From Acidovorax sp. CF316 (lineage in GTDB: Bacteria; Pseudomonadota; Gammaproteobacteria; Burkholderiales; Burkholderiaceae_C): DNA of 40,298 nt. Location: assembly GCF_000276605.1 (NCBI RefSeq), contig NZ_AKJX01000108.1:1-40298 (forward strand), given 5' to 3'. Below are positions 36,130 to 40,298 of this stretch, one piece after another. Every line of letters begins with the position of its first letter. Positions within the stretch are counted from its first letter, which is position 1. The notes beneath the pieces were generated by a model. That model saw only the letters and a list, made by a program, of their open reading frames with translations, did no database searches and was not told where the DNA came from. The translations under genes and the position numbers were made by a program.

Positions 36130-37227
36130 ATGCCTTCTTCCCGTCCCCCCGCCGCCCCGGCCGCCGAGCCCGGTGACCAGCCACCCCGGCGCGCCGTGTT
36201 GCGCCGCCCCGCCGCGCCGCCTGCTTCTTCGCCACCCGCATCGGCCACGCCGCGCGCTTCGGCACCTGCTGCAGCCCGCAGCAACGCACGGCCCGATGCG
36301 CGCCCGCAATCCCGACCCACCGCCGCGGCGCCGCAGGCGCGCGGCAACGTGTGGCGCGCCGAACCCGCGCCGCCGGCTTCGCGCGGGCCGGCCCCTGCCC
36401 GTGGCGCCCCGCCATCCTCTGCCGCCGCACCCATGCGCCCGGCCGTGCCGGTCAAGACCACAGCCGCCGCCGCAGGCACCGCGCGCCTGAACAAGCGCAT
36501 GGCCGAACTCGGCCTGTGTTCGCGCCGCGAGGCCGACGACTGGATCGCCCACGGCTGGGTCAAGGTCAACGGCGAGGTGGCGCCCATGGGCCTGCAGGTG
36601 CTGCCCACCGACCGCATCGAGGTGGACAAACGTGCCCAAGGCCAGCAGGAGCAGCAGGTCACCATCCTGCTGCACAAGCCCATGGGCTATGTGAGCGGGC
36701 AGGCCGAGGACGGCCACACGCCCGCCGTGGCGCTGATCAACCCCCGCACCCACTGGCGCGACGACCCGGGTCGCATGCGCTTTTCGCCGCCGCAGTTGCG
36801 CGGCCTGGCACCGGCCGGCCGGCTGGACATCGACTCGGTGGGCCTGCTGGTGCTCACGCAGGACGGCCGTGTGGCGCGCCAGCTGATCGGCGAGGACTCC
36901 ACGGTGGACAAGGAATACCTGGTGCGCGTGCAGTACGGCGAGGTCGCCACCGACGTGCAGGCCGCATTTCCGGCCGCGCAGCTGGCGCGCCTGTGCCATG
37001 GCCTGGAGCTCGACGGCCAGCCGCTCAAGCACGCCAAGGTCGAATGGCAGAACCCCGAACAGCTGCGTTTCGTGCTCACCGAAGGCAAGAAGCGCCAGAT
37101 CCGCCGCATGTGCGAGCTGGTGGGTCTCAGGGTGGTGGGGCTCAAGCGCATCCGCATCGGCCGGGTGACGCTGGGCAACCTGCCGGTGGGCCAGTGGCGC
37201 TATCTCTTGCCGAACGAGCAGTTCTGA
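36130..37227 (+). CDS. RluF-like 23S rRNA pseudouridine synthase with long low-complexity N-terminus
   Basis: This 365-residue protein has an S4 RNA-binding domain at about 118-165 ('RLNKRMAELGLCSRREADDWIAHGWVKVNGEVA') and an RsuA-family pseudouridine synthase core. The catalytic aspartate lies in 'APAGRLDIDSVGLLVLTQDG'; 'KEYLVRV' and 'EGKKRQIRRMCELVGLRVVGLKRIRIG' are family motifs. The domain order fits RluF (which modifies 23S rRNA) better than RluE, which lacks S4; RluB is a further alternative. The first 115 or so residues are Pro/Ala/Arg-rich and disordered, possibly a nonspecific RNA-binding tail. A later start is possible, but the frame is continuous and the composition resembles that of betaproteobacterial homologues. 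It is monocistronic or loosely grouped with the next gene. Confidence 0.85.
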   Translation: MPSSRPPAAPAAEPGDQPPRRAVLRRPAAPPASSPPASATPRASAPAAARSNARPDARPQSRPTAAAPQARGNVWRAEPAPPASRGPAPARGAPPSSAAAPMRPAVPVKTTAAAAGTARLNKRMAELGLCSRREADDWIAHGWVKVNGEVAPMGLQVLPTDRIEVDKRAQGQQEQQVTILLHKPMGYVSGQAEDGHTPAVALINPRTHWRDDPGRMRFSPPQLRGLAPAGRLDIDSVGLLVLTQDGRVARQLIGEDSTVDKEYLVRVQYGEVATDVQAAFPAAQLARLCHGLELDGQPLKHAKVEWQNPEQLRFVLTEGKKRQIRRMCELVGLRVVGLKRIRIGRVTLGNLPVGQWRYLLPNEQF

Positions 37228-37270
37228 GTCCTGCGCGGCTCCCGCCACCTTTCATTGACCGGAGCCTGCC

Positions 37271-38512
37271 ATGCCATCCAAACCCTCCCCCGCGCGTGCC
37301 CTGCGCCAGCTGCGGCCTTCCGACCTGCGCGGTGCAGCCCGCCTGGCCACCCAGGCCACGGCCAGCATCAGCCGCGTGGCCGAAGGGGTGCACCAATCGG
37401 TGCTGGGCACCATGGGCCTGCCGGGCGCCGCCGCACCGGGCCGCACGCGCGGTCTGACCGGCATGGTCTATGGCGGTGTGCGGGGCATCACGCGCCTCGT
37501 CGATGCCGGCCTGCAGGCCGCCTTGCTGCGGCTGGAACCCTTCGTCGCCATGCCCGACGAGGCGCAGGACGTGCCGCGCGAGCGCCTGGCCGTGCTGGCT
37601 GCGCTCAACGGTGTGATGGGCGACCGCCTGGCAGAGGACGGCAACCCGCTGGCCACCTCCATGGGCTTTTACCAGCAGGGCCGGCCGCTGGACCTGGCGG
37701 CGCTGCGGGCGGCAGGCACGGCATCGGGCCACCTGCTGGTGCTGGTGCATGGCCTGTGCATGAACGACCTGCAATGGGAACACGAGGGCCATGACCATGG
37801 CGCCCACCTGGCGCAGGCCGTGGGCTGCACGCCCGTGTACCTGCGCTACAACACGGGGCAGCATACCTCCACCAATGGTGCCGAGCTCGCGCGGCAGCTG
37901 CAGGCGCTGGTCGCTGCCTGGCCGGTGGCGGTCACGCGGCTGAGCATCGTGGGCCACAGCATGGGGGGCCTGGTGGCGCGCAGCGCCTGCCAGCAGGCCG
38001 AGCAGGCGGGGCTGTCCTGGCGTGGCTTGCTGCAGCACCTGGTGTGCCTGGGCACGCCGCACCATGGCGCGCCGCTGGAGCGTGCGGGCCATTGGGTGGA
38101 CCGGCTGCTGGGCAGCACCCCGTACTCGCGCCCCTTTGCCCGGCTGACCGGGCTGCGCAGCGCTGGCATTACCGACCTGCGCCACGGCCACGTGCTGGAT
38201 GCGGACTGGCTGGGGCGCGACCGCTTCCGCAAGAGCCCGGACATGCGCACCCCGTTGCCATTGCCCGCCGGCGTGCTGTGCTGTACCGTGGCGGCCACCC
38301 TGGCTGCCCAGCGCAGCCCGGTGACCGAACGGCTGGTGGGCGATGGCCTGGTGCCGCTGCACAGTGCCCTGGGCTGGCATGATGACCCTGCCAGGCGGCT
38401 GGAATTTGCGCGGGCGCAGCAGTGCGTGGTGCACCGGACCGGGCACCTGCAATTGCTGGGGGATGTCCGCGTGGCGCGACAATTGGTGCGCTGGCTGGCA
38501 CCGGCAGGCTGA
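37271..38512 (+). CDS. Alpha/beta hydrolase (lipase/PGAP1-like)
   Basis: This 413-residue hydrolase has an N-terminal extension of about 140 residues with no recognised domain. The alpha/beta core starts 'HLLVLVHGLCMNDLQWE' (oxyanion HG). The nucleophile elbow GHSMGG places Ser230. 'LGTPHHGAPLERAGHWVDRLLG' is typical of triacylglycerol lipases and PGAP1-like esterases. The likely acid is Asp in 'VGDGLVPLHSALG' and the base His in 'RTGHLQLLGD'. No signal peptide is evident, so it is probably cytoplasmic or peripheral. GGAG lies before the ATG at 37271. The substrate, perhaps a lipid ester or polyhydroxyalkanoate-like ester, cannot be decided. Confidence 0.85.
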   Translation: MPSKPSPARALRQLRPSDLRGAARLATQATASISRVAEGVHQSVLGTMGLPGAAAPGRTRGLTGMVYGGVRGITRLVDAGLQAALLRLEPFVAMPDEAQDVPRERLAVLAALNGVMGDRLAEDGNPLATSMGFYQQGRPLDLAALRAAGTASGHLLVLVHGLCMNDLQWEHEGHDHGAHLAQAVGCTPVYLRYNTGQHTSTNGAELARQLQALVAAWPVAVTRLSIVGHSMGGLVARSACQQAEQAGLSWRGLLQHLVCLGTPHHGAPLERAGHWVDRLLGSTPYSRPFARLTGLRSAGITDLRHGHVLDADWLGRDRFRKSPDMRTPLPLPAGVLCCTVAATLAAQRSPVTERLVGDGLVPLHSALGWHDDPARRLEFARAQQCVVHRTGHLQLLGDVRVARQLVRWLAPAG

Positions 38513-38616
38513 GCCGGGGTGCCGGCTGTCGCCTTTATTTGTGCCGGTACGCCAAGGGGAGCGCGGGCATTGCTACCATCGTGCCATTCGCGCCGCATGT
38601 AACAAGGAGAAACACA

Positions 38617-39552
38617 GTGAGCGACAAAAAATACCGCCTCGTGACCCGCAGCGACTTTGACGGCCTGGTGTGCGCCGTGCTGCTCAACGAGCTGGAGCTG
38701 ATCGACGAGATCACTTTCGTGCATCCCAAGGACATGCAGGACGGCAAGGTACCCATCACCGAGCGGGATATCACCACCAACCTGCCCTACGTGCCCGGCG
38801 CCCACTTGGTGTTCGACCACCACGAGTCGGAAACCATCCGCAATTCGGGGCGGCGCGACAGCAACCACATCATCGAGGCGCATGCGCCTTCGGCGGCACG
38901 CGTGGTCTACAACCACTATGGCGGCAAGGCGGCCTTCCCGCGCATCACCGACGAAATGATGGCGGCGGTGGACCAGGCTGACTCGGCCCAGTACTCGCGC
39001 GAGGACATCCTGAACCCCGAGGGCTGGGTGCTGCTCAACTACCTCATGGATTCGCGCACCGGCCTGGGCCGTTTCCGCGAGTTTCGCATCAGCAACTATG
39101 CGCTGATGATGGACCTCATCAAGTACTGCCGCGACCACACCATCGAGGAGATCCTGGCGCTGCCCGACGTGCAGGAGCGCGTGGCGCTCTACCGTGAGCA
39201 TGCGCCCAAGGCCAAGGAGCAACTGCTGCGTTGCGCCATCAAGATCAGCAACTTGGTGGTGCTGGACCTGCGCGACGAGGAGACCATCTGGGCGACCAAC
39301 CGCTTCATGATCTACGCGCTGTTCCCCACGGCCAACATCTCCATCCACATGATGTGGGGGCTGCAAAAGCAGAACACGGTGTTGGCCACCGGCAAGTCCA
39401 TCCTGGACCGCAGCAGCCAGACCCACGTGGGCAACCTCATGCTGGAGTTCGGCGGTGGCGGCCATGCCGCCGCAGGCACCTGCCAGGTGGCCAACGACAA
39501 GGCCGACATCATCCTGCAGGCGCTGATTCAGCGCATCACGCTGGACCGCTGA
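38617..39552 (+). CDS. DHH family phosphoesterase
   Basis: This 311-residue metal-dependent phosphoesterase of the DHH superfamily (exopolyphosphatase, nanoRNase, c-di-nucleotide hydrolase relatives) has the N-terminal metal motif 'SDFDG' (Asp13, Asp15) and the name-giving DHH at 67-69 in 'LVFDHHESE'. The C-terminal DHHA1-like substrate motif GGGGH (279-283) is followed by 'AAAGTCQV'. The first motif lacks the histidine of the canonical DHD. The GTG at 38617 is well supported: AAGGAG lies seven bases upstream, whereas any earlier start would run into the hydrolase gene. Possible substrates are short oligonucleotides, polyphosphate or nucleotide second messengers; the sequence does not decide. 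Confidence 0.87.
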   Translation: MSDKKYRLVTRSDFDGLVCAVLLNELELIDEITFVHPKDMQDGKVPITERDITTNLPYVPGAHLVFDHHESETIRNSGRRDSNHIIEAHAPSAARVVYNHYGGKAAFPRITDEMMAAVDQADSAQYSREDILNPEGWVLLNYLMDSRTGLGRFREFRISNYALMMDLIKYCRDHTIEEILALPDVQERVALYREHAPKAKEQLLRCAIKISNLVVLDLRDEETIWATNRFMIYALFPTANISIHMMWGLQKQNTVLATGKSILDRSSQTHVGNLMLEFGGGGHAAAGTCQVANDKADIILQALIQRITLDR

Positions 39553-39553
39553 G

Positions 39554-39560
39554 TTTTTTT
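39554..39560 (+). terminator. T-run after the DHH gene, weak terminator
   Basis: Seven T residues directly follow the stop codon. A small CAGCG-N5-CGCTG hairpin (39529-39543) lies within the end of the gene but about 10 bases away, and CTGAG/CTCAG (39549-39566) flank the run. Termination between these convergent genes is plausible but not well formed. Confidence 0.25.
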
Positions 39561-39562
39561 CC

Positions 39563-40258
39563 TCAGTCTTCGCCGAACAGGACCCGGTACAGGGCGGCGC
39601 CCAGCAGCGCGCCGGCCATCGGGGCCGCCCAGAAGACCCACAGTTCCGACAGCGCATGCGCCGGGCCGAACAGGGCCGGGCCGGTGCTGCGCGCCGGATT
39701 CACCGAGGTATTGGTCACCGGGATCGAGACCAGGTGGATCAGGGTCAGGCACAGGCCGATGGCCAGCCCGCCCACGCCCTCGGCCGCCCGGCGCGAGGTG
39801 GCGCCCAGGATCACGATGAGGAACACCGCCGTGAGCACCACTTCGGTCACCACGGCGGCCACCAGCCCGTAGCCGCCGGGAGAGTGCTCACCGTAGCCAT
39901 TGGTGGCAAAGCCGCCGATGTCGGCCCCGGGCCTGCCGGTGGCGATCAGGTAGAGCAGGCCCGCCGCCACGGTGGCGCCCAGCACCTGGGCCGCGATGTA
40001 GCCAGGCAGCTCGGCGGCCTTGAACCGCCCCCCGATGGCCAGGCCGACCGAAACCGCGGGGTTGAAATGCCCGCCCGAGATGGGCCCCAGCGCGTAGGCC
40101 CCCGTGAGCACCGTGAGGCCGAAAGCCAGCGAGACCCCCAGGAAGCCGATGCCCAGTTGCGGAAACGCAGCGGCCAGCACGGCGCTGCCGCAGCCGCCGA
40201 ACGTGAGCCAGAACGTCCCGAGGAATTCGGCAGACCATTTTTGCAGAGAAGTGGGCAT
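39563..40258 (-). CDS. aqpZ: Aquaporin Z (MIP family water channel)
   Basis: This 231-residue inner-membrane channel has six hydrophobic helices and two NPA half-helices: '[11 protein letters not shown]' (NPA at 66-68) and '[13 protein letters not shown]' (187-189). The selectivity-filter residues of water-specific channels are present: an aromatic in the first half, His175 in '[11 protein letters not shown]', and Arg190 after the second NPA. The opening '[57 protein letters not shown]' is the AqpZ type rather than a glycerol facilitator. It is convergent with the DHH gene; its promoter would lie in the last 40 bases of the window or beyond. Confidence 0.95.
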   Translation of the reverse strand: MPTSLQKWSAEFLGTFWLTFGGCGSAVLAAAFPQLGIGFLGVSLAFGLTVLTGAYALGPISGGHFNPAVSVGLAIGGRFKAAELPGYIAAQVLGATVAAGLLYLIATGRPGADIGGFATNGYGEHSPGGYGLVAAVVTEVVLTAVFLIVILGATSRRAAEGVGGLAIGLCLTLIHLVSIPVTNTSVNPARSTGPALFGPAHALSELWVFWAAPMAGALLGAALYRVLFGED

Positions 40259-40298
40259 GGGCGGTGTTCCAAAAAAGCATGGCTGGGGGCACCCCGCC

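Noticed and set aside
33579..36683. Over 1000-codon - strand open frame opposite the GGDEF/EAL gene
   Set aside because: Composition is that of a mirror frame (His/Gln/Arg-rich) and it covers genes with clear domain motifs on the + strand.
39529..39566. Terminator with CAGCG/CGCTG hairpin after the DHH gene
   Set aside because: The hairpin lies inside the coding end and about 10 bases from the T-run, so it is listed only as a weak terminator rather than a confident one.

Overview
The window is a dense, high-G+C bacterial chromosome segment with long open frames, short intergenic gaps and many ATGA-type overlaps. Gene content points to a betaproteobacterium of the Comamonadaceae (Acidovorax/Alicycliphilus/Comamonas/Delftia neighbourhood): Bug/TctC solute-binding proteins, a DUF1840 protein, a CoA-thioester 2-aminobenzoate/salicylate-type pathway, Liv-type transporters flanked by CoA ligases, and a stand-alone gspAB pair. 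The family assignment is an inference. I see no rRNA, tRNA, CRISPR array, phage or insertion sequence.

Region 1 (1-2.5 kb, + strand): the end of a CoxG-like SRPBCC protein, then 3-hydroxyanthranilate 3,4-dioxygenase and aspartate dehydrogenase, whose reading frames overlap by 4 bases. An Lrp/AsnC regulator (-) and an EamA exporter (+) follow as a divergent pair, with phased palindromes between them. A lipoprotein with two copies of a sulfite-oxidase-like fold (-) converges on eamA.

Region 2 (4.6-11.6 kb, - strand): a compact six-gene catabolic operon: bifunctional aryl-CoA monooxygenase/reductase, MarR regulator, crotonase, acyl-CoA dehydrogenase, aryl-CoA ligase, Rid protein. It matches the aerobic CoA-dependent anthranilate pathway type described in Azoarcus evansii. 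A strong promoter with a palindromic operator in its spacer lies directly against the first start codon, which suggests a leaderless mRNA repressed by the operon's own MarR protein. With the dioxygenase of region 1, the two regions look devoted to products of kynurenine/tryptophan breakdown.

Region 3 (11.7-16.7 kb): cyclopropane fatty acid synthase, DUF1840 and GyrI-like proteins (+), then two orphan Bug solute-binding proteins (-), one with a clear Rho-independent terminator.

Region 4 (16.7-25.2 kb, - strand): a Liv-type ABC importer operon (ligase-livG-livH-livM-livK-livF-ligase-like) bounded by a long-chain-type acyl-CoA ligase and a divergent PaaK-like protein. It is probably for uptake and activation of a carboxylic acid rather than an amino acid.

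Region 5 (25.4-31.8 kb): gspAB of type II secretion (+), an orphan Tat-type solute-binding protein (-) divergent from a Crp/Fnr regulator (+), and a chemoreceptor (-).

Region 6 (32.1-36.1 kb, + strand): a three-gene, translationally coupled cassette of DUF4394 lipoprotein, periplasmic cupredoxin-like protein and a membrane GGDEF/EAL protein with a degenerate GGNEF site. This is the best candidate for an undescribed envelope-to-c-di-GMP signalling system.

Region 7 (36.1-40.3 kb): an RluF-like pseudouridine synthase with a long low-complexity N-terminus, a lipase-like hydrolase, a DHH phosphoesterase (+) and aquaporin Z (-).
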